A stretch of 64,000 bases of DNA from Viola odorata (taxonomy: Eukaryota > Streptophyta > Magnoliopsida > Malpighiales > Violaceae), in NCBI GenBank assembly GCA_963691705.1, contig OY829545.1, forward strand, positions 17,125,569-17,189,568, read 5' to 3'. The notes under the pieces are model-generated. The model did not search any database. It saw only the letters and a program-made list of their open reading frames with translations, and was not told where the DNA came from. Made by a program: the position numbers and the translations under genes. Below, in pieces: positions 36,747 through 50,992 of the stretch (its first letter is position 1; every line of letters begins with the position of its first letter).

Positions 36747-37536
36747 CGAACAACCGCTCAACCACCCAACGTCGCCGTCTTCTCTGTCGCGGACCACAGC
36801 TGGAGCAAAGTCGGACGCACCTCCCACCACGTCAGCGCCGGCCACGGCCTCCACTACACCATCGCACCTCCCACCTCGACCACCAGCTCTGGCGAGCCTT
36901 GAGCACCAGGTTCCATCCTTCCTTTACCCTAAGTTTCATTCTCACTACTTTGTTGTTCCTAACTCACATTGAGGACAATGTGTCCTTTAAGCGGGGGGAT
37001 TTTATTGAATTTTTGTGATATCTGGTACTGGGATGTGAAGTGATGTTGATGAGATGTGATTTTCTGCGCACACATTTTTTTTCTAGGACTTTAGAAGTCA
37101 GTTGCGTGATTTTATCTTGAATTTTTTGTGTGTTTTTAGGAAATTTTCATGACCTGGTTGCGCTATAAAAATTGAAAAACATCTTGTTTGCTAAACATCC
37201 ATCTGATCACATAGAAAGCAAATGCACTTGATTTAACAACTCCCTGCTTTATTACCAAGGCTAAGACATTGGCATAACATTTCCAATGCCTGTAAGGTGC
37301 CTCCTCAGTGCATTCTTTAAACTCTATTTATTTGTATAGTGTTATGATGCTTGAGTTTTATGATTGAATTTTGTGAGAGAAAACATGCAGAACTGGCATT
37401 CTTTACCCTGCTACCTTTGACGCATTGACTATCAATATAGGCCTGCCCCTAAATCATTTGTGGTTTAAAAAAGAAAAACTCAAAATGCTAATGCTCTGAT
37501 ATTATTGCCTCATTTAAGCAAAAATACGCAGAGAAC

Positions 37537-38222
37537 TAGGGCTGTGCAAATACCGACCGTACCGAAATTACCGTAATACCGCACCCAAGTTTACTCTATT
37601 CGGTCGGTATTTTTTCTCAATTTTTTACTGTTTGGTATACCGAATTACCGACCGAACTTTGTTTGGTATGGTATGGTATTTGTTTTGATAATTTCGGTAA
37701 TACCGAAAATACCGTACCGTTTTTAATATTAATATATTTTATTGAATATTTATTAAGTAATTAAAAAAAAAAACCACGAATAAAAGTATATATTAAAAAT
37801 AAATATTCCTACGAAAGTTATTTGAGCCCGTGGGTTTCAGTCAGGGCCTTAAAGCCCAAGCACATTTCACCAATTGCCTCTACTTTTCTTGCTCCTCTCT
37901 GCTCTGTTTCCTCATGCTGCTCAAATCAACACTCACTTTCCATTATTTGTTTGTAAGAATGCTATTTTTTTTACTTAAAAAGTACTGTGTTTGCATGTAA
38001 TTTGGTATGTAATTTGGAAAGAACTTTGTTTAGTATTTATTAAATTAATGCTTGTATGTAATTCGGTAATACCGAAATACCGTACCGAAATTATTTCGGT
38101 AATATGGTAACGGTATTAATTAATTGAAACTATGGTACGGTATTGATTTTTTTTAGTTCGGTATACCGAATACCGAAATTTTTATACCGAAAAATTACGG
38201 TACCGACCGATGAACACCCCTA
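37537..38222. mobile_element. Non-autonomous hAT-type element (686 bp) nested in the Athila-like element
   Basis: The ends TAGGGCTGTGCA and TGAACACCCCTA form a hAT-like inverted pair. They are flanked by CAGAGAAC (37529-37536) and TAGAGAAC (38223-38230), an 8-bp duplication with one mismatch. Both subterminal regions are packed with TACCGA/TCGGTA units in both orientations, likely transposase-binding repeats. No coding sequence. Confidence 0.82.
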
Positions 38223-38690
38223 TAGAGAACTATTGAAAAAAAATTCAGCAACTTAAAAATAAAAAAAGAAAAGAAAAAAGAGATGAATGTTTCAAACTTG
38301 TCTTGTTGCCCATGCCTCATTTAAGCAAGAGTACCTAAGAAACTAAGAAAAGCTAATTGAAATTAAGTGAAGAAGGAAAGAGAAGTGATTAAAGGGCATG
38401 TGGAAATAACAAGGCCGAAAATCTTAAATTCAGTCAATGTGAAGGGGGTAGTAGAAGGAAATGGGAATTGCAGGGTTTGATCGCTAAGCGCTCGATTATG
38501 ATACTATCCAAATGAAGTGAGTTTGGGGTCTTGGTTAGGCCTTGGTCATCTAGCATGAAGTTGTTAACTGAAGTGTTAGAGAATTCTATGCGATGAACTG
38601 GATGCTTAGAAAGTAGGATGTTTTCTGGTTTTTATACTTGTTTGTTTTGACTTGCTTTGCTGGAAATGCTTGAGGGCAAGCATTGGGCTA

Positions 38691-38703
38691 GTGTGGGGGA
38701 TTT
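38691..38703 (+). other. Polypurine tract before the 3' LTR
   Basis: GTGTGGGGGATTT directly before the 3' LTR start at 38704, the expected plus-strand primer of reverse transcription. Confidence 0.75.
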
Positions 38704-40067
38704 TGATTGAATGCATTTATGCTAATTTTTATGCGTTCAATCCAGCTTTTTATGATGATTATTGCTGCTGCTAGTGATGCTTTAATTCCATTTTTGCATA
38801 TCATGGATTTCGGAACCAGTTGAAGAGAAAGGAATGAAAAGCTATCGTTGGATATTTGATGTGGATGAAGTGAATAGAACCAGCCGACTTGTTTTCCTGA
38901 GCCAAAAACAAAGAGGAAGTGCTGCTAGTTTATGAAGAGAAACCCAAGGCAGCAAAAGAAATTAAAAGATTTGACTTGGGCTTGGGCTGCCAAATGAATG
39001 ACGCGTCATGCGTCTTGAGCTTCCAAAGAAGTGTTGGTGCTGTTAAACTCTTGTAATAGCTTTAGCACTTCTATTTCAATTAGGAGATATCAAAACAATC
39101 TTTTTGAATTTCAATTTAGAGTAAAATTGGTTTTTAGGAGATAATGATTGAATTTATCTTTTTAAGGGAACACTTGGCAGAGGGGTAGAGGATCTCTTCT
39201 TCCTCACTTTTCTTTTGCCTTTGACGCTACTGCAATTGTTCTTTTTACTCTTTAATTAATTAATTCCATTTGGATGTTTATTTCTCTTGTGAATTAATTA
39301 TATCTTGTAGTAGCTAAATTATTTGATTCCGGGTAAAGGCCATTGAGCCATGATTCTTCTTTTGTGAGATCAAACTTGTTCTTATTAAATTCCAATTTTC
39401 GTATTTCTATTCTTTTTGATTTACGGTCAAAACTATTCGTGTTTGTTTTAAACCTGATGAATTTAGAATTAAGCATGATTAGTTACAGTCTTTCTTGGTA
39501 ATTTTGGAGTCTACATTATTAACAAGAATCCGAAGGCGACTAATTGATTTGTGAGTTGATTAGAAAAAGAATAGAATCTTACTTATAGGAGTAGAGTGTC
39601 TCTCTCCTAGGTTTGTGAAAGGTCTCTCCCCGTATGTTTATCAATTGCTTAATTAAATTCTATAGAGTGTCTCTTTGGTAATTTTGAGTAGGAGGAGAGT
39701 AGGAAGTTTAGAGTGTCTCTGATTTCTATAGCCTTTCTATGAAAATTGGTTTTGAAAATACTTGCGTCGATGATCAATTGAATGAATCATGGTTTGATTC
39801 GAGTCTTTACCGGGAATTGCTTGTCACTTGAGTTAAATCAAACCTCCCCTGTTTACTGTTTTTGTTTCCTTTATTTGTTTAATTAGTTACAATTCGAACA
39901 ACTCCTTCATTGGTATTTACCACTGTTACGCATTTTGGTCATTGAACAGAATTAATTTAGTCGTGAAGTCTCTGCAGAACGATCTCTTTTTACCACTTGC
40001 TACGGTTTAAATTAATTGTTGCATGGTCGATTGTAGTATTTATTTTTGTTGGTTTCGGCACCCATCA
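38704..40067 (+). repeat. 3' LTR of the non-autonomous Athila-like element
   Basis: 1,364 bp, nearly identical to the 5' LTR apart from scattered substitutions, a 3-base gap and the 43-base deletion between short direct repeats near 39665. Confidence 0.94.
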
Positions 40068-40072
40068 CCCAA

Positions 40073-41605
40073 CTATCTTTGTTGAACATGAAATAATTGT
40101 ATACCCTAAAACAATAATGACAAACTAATTGTGCTAGTTTTACTTCAAAAATTAATGCATTTTTTAAGGCGTTAAATTTTTTCTAAATTTGTTGATATTA
40201 CAGGTATGATTTTCTAGTCATTTTAAAAGTGACTTAATATTTACTATTCTAATCGATCTTTGAATTTTCTTCTAACACGTATTATGTCACATTTAATTGA
40301 TTGTAATATGTAATATGTTTCACTTTTTCTTGTAAATAAACTTTTGTAATATATTCTCATCTAAGAAATGAACTAAATTTAGCCACGTACTACACTTTTT
40401 GTGACCAATACCTTTTCCATTATTATGACATACATTTTTTTTTTCATTACGACCTCCATTCCAGGGTCCAGCAGGATGGGTGGCTCCACTGTCTTGTTGT
40501 TGTGTCATCGACTAATTGTTTACCAAAGTCTTGAAAGGAAATATGATTCATATATCATATCTGCTGCTAACATGAGACTTCTCTAGCAGTGCTTTGCTCA
40601 CCACTTACAGAAACTCCTGGTTGCAGTTGAACCATCTCCGGTCTTGGTCAACCGATTGGAGAAAGAAGCATCTTTGCTCTCATCTCATCTATTTTCCTGC
40701 CCAGCCAGCATCGATCATTCGCACTTTTGTCTCAACTAGTTTTCCTAACAAATACACAATCATGTGAACTTATGATTATATTTTTATTCGATTAGTTAAT
40801 AGTTATTATTTTTCATAACATCCCTACCTAGACAGGGGCAAGAGCCTCCTCTTGTAGGTAGATATTGTTTGCTTCATTTCATTGGTATTATGATGGCTTG
40901 ACTTCACGAGCTTATAAATCACCGTTTACCATAGAAAAGTTGAAGACTTGCATTGGTTTGTAAACAATTTCAATTTTTATAGAAGATGGTAGAATATGTC
41001 AAATGAATGAATGCTCAAATTTCAAGCACACTGGTAATTTGTGCGCAATACAGAAACTTCACTCCTCACCAACATTATTCATTCCTCTGCATCCCGAGAT
41101 CGAGGGTGCATTTATTAATTTTATTTAAATATGTTAAATAAATAAATATAATACATTTGCAGCATTGTATTCGTGACGCTAGTCTTAGAACCAAACATTA
41201 AAGATACAACATTGTGATATAATATGTTGTTCTGAATTCTTTTTTAGATTAGACCAATCCACACCTACTATATTAGAATCTGAAGGCCTACCTCAATGGT
41301 ACCTCCAGAATGTCCTTCTTCTAGTTACGTCTTTGTACTGCTACATAGTATCTTTCTTGACGTTTGTGGAGGAGGATGGAGGAGCGAATAATTCAAATTT
41401 CAAACTCGTGACTTGGAAATTCTTGCAATGTCGTCGTCGAATTTTGAGCTTAGAAATTGACAAAATGTACCATATAGCAATTCCCACATTAATTGTTCAC
41501 CAATCAAATCGATTTCCCAAATTACACGGCGACCATATACCATGATATTTATGTGGCTTGCCACAACATTTTATTATACCATATAGCTTGTCTAGTTATA
41601 AAATC
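40073..41605. other. Intergenic region upstream of the second RLP
   Basis: AT-rich, no gene or bounded element seen; contains the promoter region of the second RLP. Confidence 0.5.
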
Positions 41606-44600
41606 ATGGCAACTACAAATAATCCACACTTCCTTGTCTATGTTTCCTTTTTTATCAGTTTGATGATTTCTGCAATTGCATTCAATGCGAATTCGAGTAA
41701 TAGCGGAACAACGATCAAGTGCATAGAGAGTGAGAAACAAGTTCTTCTAAAGCTGAAATCCGGTTTGGTTGATTACCACAATCAACTTTCATCATGGGGC
41801 AGCAACAGTGTGCAGGAAGACTGCTGCGAATGGGAAAGAGTTCGGTGCCACAATAAATCCGGTCATGTTCAAGTCCTTAACCTACGTCCTGAAATCGACA
41901 TTAATGAAACATACATTTTCGGGACATCTCCACGCTATGCTTCAATCCAGCCGGATGAAAAGTACAATGTCGCCTTTGGAGGGGAGATAAACTCTTCTTT
42001 GATAGAACTGCAGTATCTGAAGCACTTGGATTTGAGTCTGTTCGGAGGAACATTTGATTTCGACCTCAACCTGATGGGTGGTTCTTTGAAAGAGCTCAGG
42101 TATCTGAACCTGTCAAGGTGTCATCTCCGCGGACCAATTCCTAATCAGTTTGGAAATCTCTCAAGGTTGATTTCTCTTGATCTCAGCCACAATGGTTTTC
42201 GAAACATTGAAAGTCTTGCTTGGATTTCGGGGCTTCCTCGTTTAAAGTATCTAGACATGAGCTATGTGAATCTCAGTCGCGCTACTGATTGGTTACAGTC
42301 AATCAATAGCCTTCCTTCTCTGCGCAGCTTGACCTTAACTCAGTCTGAGCTCGCGATGGCACCGACAATTCCTGATCTGACTCATGCCAACTACTCTACA
42401 TCACTTGAAGTCATTAGTCTTGTTTCCAATAGTCTCACTTCTTCAATATTTCCCTGGATTTCCAACTTCAACGATAGTCTTGTTTATCTGGACCTTCGCG
42501 ACAATGAGTTGCAAGGACTGATTCCTGAAGCTGTAGGAGGAATGGTTTTTCTCGAATATTTTAACCTCGCTTCGAATCACCTTGAAGATGAAATACCCAG
42601 ATCCTTGGAAAGACTTTCTAGATTGGAAAGGCTGCTTTTGGCTTTTAACAACCTCACCGGAGAGTTTCCAGATATGAAAAACTTCTCCGCGCTTGTAGAA
42701 GTAAGCGTAGCTTATAATAAGCTGACCGGGAACTTACCTGAAAGTACATGGCAACTTTCCAATCTTGAAAGTTTGGCTCTCAGCGCAAATTCAATGAGTG
42801 GTGTGATCTCTGACACAAACTTGGCAAACCTCTCCAAATTAACACAATTGATCCTTGCTCAGAACTCTTTTACTTTGAATTTGAGCTCAGAATGGATCCC
42901 CCCTTTCCAGCTTCAAATCTTAGCATTCGGCTCCTGCAGGTTAGGGCCTAATTTTCCACGATGGCTTCGAACACAACGCCAGCTAGTCGTCCTCGACTTC
43001 TCCAACTCTGGAATTTCAGATGTCATCAGTAGTTGGTTTTGGGCACTTCCTGTCAAGTTGGTGCATTTGGATCTCTCCGGCAATCACATCAGCGGTGAGC
43101 TTCATAATCTTTCCTCAATACTAAGCGATTTTTCGGCGGTGGTTCTGAGCTCCAATGATTTCCATGGCCCAATACCGATACTCCCACCGAATGTAACACA
43201 GCTGAATCTCTCCAAAAATAAGCTGTCAGGATCTGCATCAAACTTGTGTTCGATAACGGGTGGCGAATTGTCTTATCTTGACCTTTCCAATAATTTCCTG
43301 TCAGGAGAGCTTCCTGATTGCTGGAATCAATGGAGAGATTTGAGCGTCATTAGTCTGGCGGATAACAATTTTTCGGGTAGTATCCCTCCCTCATTTGGTT
43401 CGCTCCTAAACATCCAGACCTTGCATTTGAGAAACAACAGTTTCACAGGAGAATTGCCTACATTCTTGGGTAATTGTGCTCAGCTGGAACTTCTTGATGT
43501 TGGAGAGAATAAACTATCAGGTCAAATTCCGGAATGGATTGGAACGAATCTTTCAAGCTTGATCATTCTGCGCCTAAGATCAAATCACTTCTACAGAGCC
43601 ATTCCATTGCAACTCTGCCGTCTGGATTTTATTCAAATACTGGACATCTCCAACAACAACATATCAGGAAGCATCCCAGGTTGTCTCAGGAATTTCACCG
43701 CCATGGCAAGACAGGGAGGGGCGATCGAGACTTTCTTTCGCAATGTCACTTATCCTATAGGCCCTCGAAGCTTCATTGTAGTCCCGTATGTTGACAATAT
43801 TCAGGTTGTGTGGAAAGGAATGGAGATGGAGTACGGAAAAAACTCTCGGCCTGGTAAAAAGTCTTGATCTTTCACGCAATAATCTCAGTGGAGAGATTCC
43901 TGTCGGAATCACTAGCCTGCTAGGAATAGTTGCGTTAAATCTGTCATACAACCAGCTCACCGGAACCATTCCTCGTCGGATCGGACAATTGGAATCGCTG
44001 CAGTCTCTTGATTTATCAATGAACCATCTTTCAGGTGGGATTCCCGAGGGACTTAGTGACTTAAATTTTCTAAGCCACTTGAACTTATCCTACAACAACC
44101 TGTCAGGAAAAATACCAACAAGCACTCAGCTCCAAAGCTTTAATGGCACTTCATTCAGGGGAAACGCGGAGCTCTGCGGTCAACCACTCCCTGATTGTTC
44201 TGGTCCGTCTACCAATCAAAGCAGGAAAAATGTTGGACCGCGCGATGAGGAGGATGAGGTTTTTGGGCGGGGATTCTACGTGAGCATTGGGGTCGGATTC
44301 GGTGTAGGATTCTGGTGTGTTGGTGTCAGCTTGTTGCTTCAGCTCTGCGGTCAACCACTCCCTGATTGTTCTGGTCCGTCTACCAATCAAAGCAGGAAAA
44401 ATGTTGGACCGCGCGATGAGGAGGATGAGGTTTTTGGGCGGGGATTCTACGTGAGCATTGGGGTCGGATTCGGTGTAGGATTCTGGTGTGTTGGTGTCAG
44501 CTTGTTGCTTCACAGACCATAGGAGGATGAGGTTTTTGGGCGGGGATTCTACGTGAGCATTGGGGTCGGATTCGGTGTAGGATTCTGGTGTGTTGGTGTC

Positions 44601-44700
44601 AGCTTGTTGCTTCACAGACCATGGAGACATGCCTACTTCCGATTCCTGAACCATATCGAAGACCAGCTCTGCCAAACTGAAAAGGCGACTCTGCAGTTAG
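41606..44700 (+). pseudogene. LRR receptor-like protein paralogue, frameshifted and with duplicated transmembrane segment
   Basis: Same architecture as the gene at 29128-31971: signal peptide (MATTNNPHFLVYVSFFISLM), LRRNT cap with IKCIESEKQVLLKLKSG and EDCCEWERVRC, a long LRR array, island VVWKGMEMEYG, last LRRs, LCGQPLPDC cap, transmembrane helix and basic tail. Lesions: a six-A run at 43837-43842 is one base too long and stops translation at 43865-43867, although the correct frame continues at once (LVKSLDLSRNNLSGEIP). A 171-bp unit spanning the cap and transmembrane helix is tandemly repeated (44170-44340 and 44341-44511). A 102-bp unit is repeated again (44419-44520 and 44521-44622), which makes a TAG at the junction. 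A 23-base deletion alters the tail. It is probably a pseudogene, but a truncated secreted LRR protein of about 750 residues could be made. Confidence 0.92.
44170..44622. repeat. Nested tandem duplications (171 bp and 102 bp) in the RLP paralogue
   Basis: Copies at 44170-44340 and 44341-44511 appear identical by eye. The block 44419-44520 is then repeated at 44521-44622. Each 102-bp copy encodes the acidic stretch and the transmembrane helix. Confidence 0.93.
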
Positions 44701-45654
44701 AAGGTAAAAATCAACCATCTCTGCAAAAATTAGTACGACGTCGTTTTTGGCAAGGTATGAAATAATGAACCCAACAAGGGGATTCTGAGAATCGAACTCG
44801 GGACCACTCGCACCTTGTGCGCAAATCATACCACTGGACCAAATGCACTTGATGTGTTAACATTGATTACTAGTACAATATATTGTGTAATTTCTGATTT
44901 TTGCTGAACAAATATATTACTCCAAAACCCTACTCCAAAATAATATAATTAAATTAAAAAATCAAAAAATATGTAAAAATTCACAAAAATAATTGTAAAA
45001 ATTCCAAAAATAATTTAATTAATCTAAAAATCCAGAAAAAATTGAAAAATTCCAAAAAATGTAATAATTCCAAAAAAATGTAAAATTTCCTTTAAAATTC
45101 TAAAAAATAATTATGATTGTGGTAGAAAAAAATTAATGAACATATATAAACATTCACTCCACACTTTTTTTTCACACAAAAAAATTGAAAATTAAAAGAC
45201 TCAAACTTAAAATATAGTCCTCCCAATTTTGCTAGAAGTATCACTGAACTTCGCACTTGAGTTACATTATTTTAAAACTAATAATGTCTTACATATTTAC
45301 TAATGAAAAAATATCTTATTTAAAAAATATATATATATTGTTACATTATTGTAAGAGACAATTTTGCAATTGGCAAAAACACATATGCATACGTACAATG
45401 AGATCTGAGGCCATGTGGATGCTGGCTCTATGCAACAGCAGCACTTAAAGCTGCCAGGTTCAAAAGGATGTTTCGATTCCGAAGCTAGAAGGTAAACAAC
45501 TGCTTAAAAAAAACAAGCAAATGTATCAAAAGAAAGAAACTAAAAGAAAACAATAGAGACAACAATATGACTCTGAACGGTTTATTAGTTATATTCTTTC
45601 ATTCATACAAATGCAAGGAAATGCATTTTTAATCCCAGTTTTAATACTATACAA
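44623..45654. other. Intergenic region between RLP paralogue and subtilase
   Basis: Holds the end of the RLP tail, a tRNA-Pro-like remnant (44778-44850), a low-complexity A-rich stretch with recurring AATTCCAAAAAATGT (44930-45110), and otherwise nothing recognised. Confidence 0.5.
44778..44850 (-). tRNA. tRNA-Pro-like pseudogene or tRNA-derived repeat head
   Basis: On the minus strand the sequence has an A-box-like TTTGGTCCAGTGGTATGATT and a B-box GAGTTCGATTC followed by TCAGAATCCCC, close to plant tRNA-Pro. The anticodon loop reads ACAAGGT instead of a Pro anticodon, the anticodon stem has a mismatch and the acceptor strands do not pair, so it is not a working tRNA. It could be a tRNA pseudogene or the head of a SINE. 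Confidence 0.55.
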
Positions 45655-48738
<3,084 letters not shown>

Positions 48739-48777
48739 TTTGTTTATGTTCTTGAAGCTGAAGAACACAATCTTGCA

Positions 48778-48785
48778 CTTTTATA
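48778..48785 (-). promoter_or_regulatory. TATA box of the subtilase gene
   Basis: Minus-strand TATAAAAG about 40 bases upstream of the ATG at 48738, so the 5' leader would be very short if this box is used. Confidence 0.5.
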
Positions 48786-49212
48786 TTGGAAATCAGCAAC
48801 ACAATAAATTTTAAAAAATTGAATAGGGCACCTGGATTGTTTTGCCTACTTTAGAAATTACAGGAAGATTTCCTTATTTTCCTTCACTTTCAGATTATAT
48901 TAGTGTGTGAGTGGTGAATCTTACTAGGATAGGATGATATTGTGGCATTGTTCATGCAATGTTGGTCATTGCTGTTAATTAGTAACCTAATTGTGTTTCC
49001 AAATTAAGTTTTATTTTTGGGGGGAAGTAAGAAGCTATAAAAGGCATTAAATCATTTCAAATTCTTTAAATCACTAACTTCTTTATGTGAATACAAAGAG
49101 GGAATTCCGTTTCCACCTGCTTCTCAAGAAAAGAGAACAGCAGTAATAGCAGCTTCCCCCTATCATTGTTCAAGAATAGAGGCCGCAGTGACTAATGTTT
49201 GAACAGTATATG
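48786..49212. other. Upstream region of the subtilase gene
   Basis: AT-rich, no gene seen; presumed promoter, ending at the hAT target duplication. Confidence 0.4.
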
Positions 49213-49716
49213 TTTGTGCCTAGGGGTGTCAAACAGACCCGGGATCTGAATTCCCGGTCCCGAGACCCGGGTTTTTTTCCGGGACCGGGACCAATATTTT
49301 GTCCCATATTTTTCCGGGACCGGGACCGGTCCCGGTCCCGTTCTCTCCCGGGTCTATTCGGGTCGGGACCGGGTCTGTCCCGGTCCCATATTATTGGGTA
49401 AAAAATTGAAATTAGTTTTTTAGGGTTATGCATTTTTAATGTTGTTTTGCCGCAGCAGCCCCCATTCACTCATTCTCACTCACGCCCGCTCCCGCCGCAC
49501 AGCCCGATCTCCTGTTCTCTTTACACCGGCGCAGGTCACTCCCGCTCCCGCCACACAGCCGCTCCGTTCTTCCTCTTCTCTTGCCGGTGAGTCCTCTCCT
49601 GATTTGTTCTGCTGCTCTCCCCTTTAACTTTTAAGCACAATAAACGGCTTGTCTTTGTTGTTCATCTACTTACTTGTAATTGTAAACACCAGCTTTTACA
49701 GTAATCAAAGTCCATA

Positions 49717-49960
49717 TTTAATTATTGGAATGGATGAAATCAATGGCTTGTTGAATAGTTTAATTATTGGAATGGATGCCATCAATCACGTTGATACACC
49801 TTGCTTTAGATCCATAATTAATTATTTAATTATTGGAATGGATGCCATCAATCACGTTGATATACCTTGCTTTGGATCCATAATTAAATAAGAAAAGAAA
49901 TAGCAGCATAAAATGGAATTTGATGAAATGAGGATGCCATCAATCACGTTGATATACCTT
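49717..49960. repeat. Tandem repeats in the hAT 5' region
   Basis: Units starting TTTAATTATTGGAATGGATG occur at 49717, 49759 and 49825, and part of the unit (GATGCCATCAATCACGTTGA) recurs near 49932. The spacing is about 42-66 bases. Confidence 0.8.
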
Positions 49961-50024
49961 TCTTTACATTTCATATTTTAATTACAAATTTTGTTCTAAT
50001 ATATAAAATTTATTTCAAATATAG

Positions 50025-50261
50025 ATGGAAAATGAAAGTGACTCAGCTAATTGGGCCAATATACTTACACAGGAGAGGGATGACATAGAAATCCCTGACA
50101 TAGATATTCCACTTCCACGTATAGATGATGGTACTACTGCATCAACTCCAACTCGAGGAATTAAAAGGAAGAAAACTCGCACTTCAAAATGGTGGGCTTT
50201 TTTTGATTTTTTGCCTGCTACTGAAGAGGACAGTTGTGAATGGCAGCAATGCAAAAAGTGA
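50025..50261 (+). pseudogene. hAT transposase N-terminal fragment
   Basis: A 78-residue frame starting MENESDSANW, with an acidic lead followed by IKRKKTRTSKWWAFFDFLP and EWQQCKK, the pattern at the start of a BED zinc finger (Lys/Arg run, S-K-x-W-x-x-F, then the first Cys). The frame ends where the internal deletion begins; the second half of the finger and the RNase-H-like core are missing. Confidence 0.6.
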
Positions 50262-50280
50262 TATTCTGTAGTTGCTGCGA

Positions 50281-50620
50281 TGGCTCGTGATATTCTTACC
50301 ATACCGATTTCAACAGTAGCTTCTGAGAGTGCATTTAGCACTGGTGGTAGAGTGCTTGATCAGTATAGAAGTGCGCTTTTACCGGAAGCTGTTGAGGCTC
50401 TAATTTGCACTAGAGATTGGTTGTATGGATCTGAAGGTAATCTTTTTCTATATTCTCATCCCAATAATATTGTTTTAATATGTTTAAGTTAATCATTTGT
50501 TTGCTTATTACTCATTTTTAATTACGTGTTTGTGCAATGTTCGTGCAGAAATGAAAATTGAACTCGATGATCTTTGTGTGAATGTGATAGAGCTCGAAGA
50601 TGGAGAGAATTAGAGCTCAT
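50281..50620 (+). pseudogene. hAT transposase C-terminal dimerisation fragment
   Basis: It reads MARDILTIPISTVASESAFS then TGGRVLDQYRSALLPEAVEAL and CTRDWLYG, the hallmark of the hAT family C-terminal dimerisation domain. The frame at 50281-50492 is followed, after a GT-AG-like gap, by a short tail (EMKIELDDLCVNVIELEDGEN) near 50550-50612. Too short to be active. Confidence 0.88.
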
Positions 50621-50992
50621 ATTTATATGTTTTCTGGACCATGTTCTTGTTTGTATTTTGAAAAATACTTTCATTTCGTATCAGAGATGTACTGTCTTGA
50701 ATTAATTATTAGTGTACTGTTTTGAATTCATTATTTTGTAGTGTGTTAGTTTATCGTGCTTTGTATTTTGTAGTTGGAAATTGCAGCTACAATAATTTTT
50801 GGCCCATAATTATTGACGGGACCGGGACTAGGTGCTGGTCCCGGCGGGTCGGGACCGGGACCATAATGTTGGTCCCATATAAAATATGGGACGGGACCGG
50901 GACCATAAATATGGTCCCATATAAAATCCGGGTCTACTGGTCCCGGTCCCAGACCCGGTCCCAAGTCCCATTTTGACACCCCTATTTGTGCC

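Larger units (their letters stand above)
33021..40067 (+). mobile_element. Complete non-autonomous Athila-like Ty3/gypsy element (7,047 bp)
   Basis: Two LTRs (33021-34430 and 38704-40067) both begin TGATTGAATGC and end in ATCA. The whole is flanked by the perfect 5-bp duplication CCCAA (33016-33020 and 40068-40072). A tRNA-Asp primer site follows the 5' LTR and a polypurine tract precedes the 3' LTR. The internal region has one long ORF (gag C-terminus plus protease) and no reverse transcriptase, RNase H or integrase, so mobility would need enzymes from another element. A hAT MITE is nested at 37537-38222. By eye the LTRs differ by roughly two dozen substitutions (about 2 %) plus one 43-base indel. 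Confidence 0.94.
49221..50984 (+). mobile_element. Internally deleted hAT transposon (1,764 bp)
   Basis: The ends TAGGGGTGTCAAA and TTTTGACACCCCTA are inverted. They are flanked by the perfect 8-bp duplication TTTGTGCC (49213-49220 and 50985-50992). Both subterminal regions are dense in GGGACC/GGTCCC units. Inside are remnants of a transposase: a BED-finger-like N-terminus and the C-terminal dimerisation domain, with the middle deleted. Non-autonomous. Confidence 0.94.

Noticed and set aside
36691..37018. Two overlapping Pro/Ala/Thr-rich frames
   Set aside because: They are competing frames over the degenerate 3' ORF region of the retroelement; neither shows a domain.
44151..44675. 174-residue repetitive frame on the minus strand
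   Set aside because: Antisense shadow of the tandemly duplicated RLP segment.
44930..45110. Recurrent AATTCCAAAAAATGT words resembling a tandem array
   Set aside because: Spacing is irregular and the sequence is low complexity; not a CRISPR or satellite.
49221..49390. Palindromic GGGACC/GGTCCC cluster considered as a regulatory or CRISPR-like array
   Set aside because: It is bounded by the hAT terminus and matched by a similar cluster at the other end, so it is the element's subterminal repeat region.
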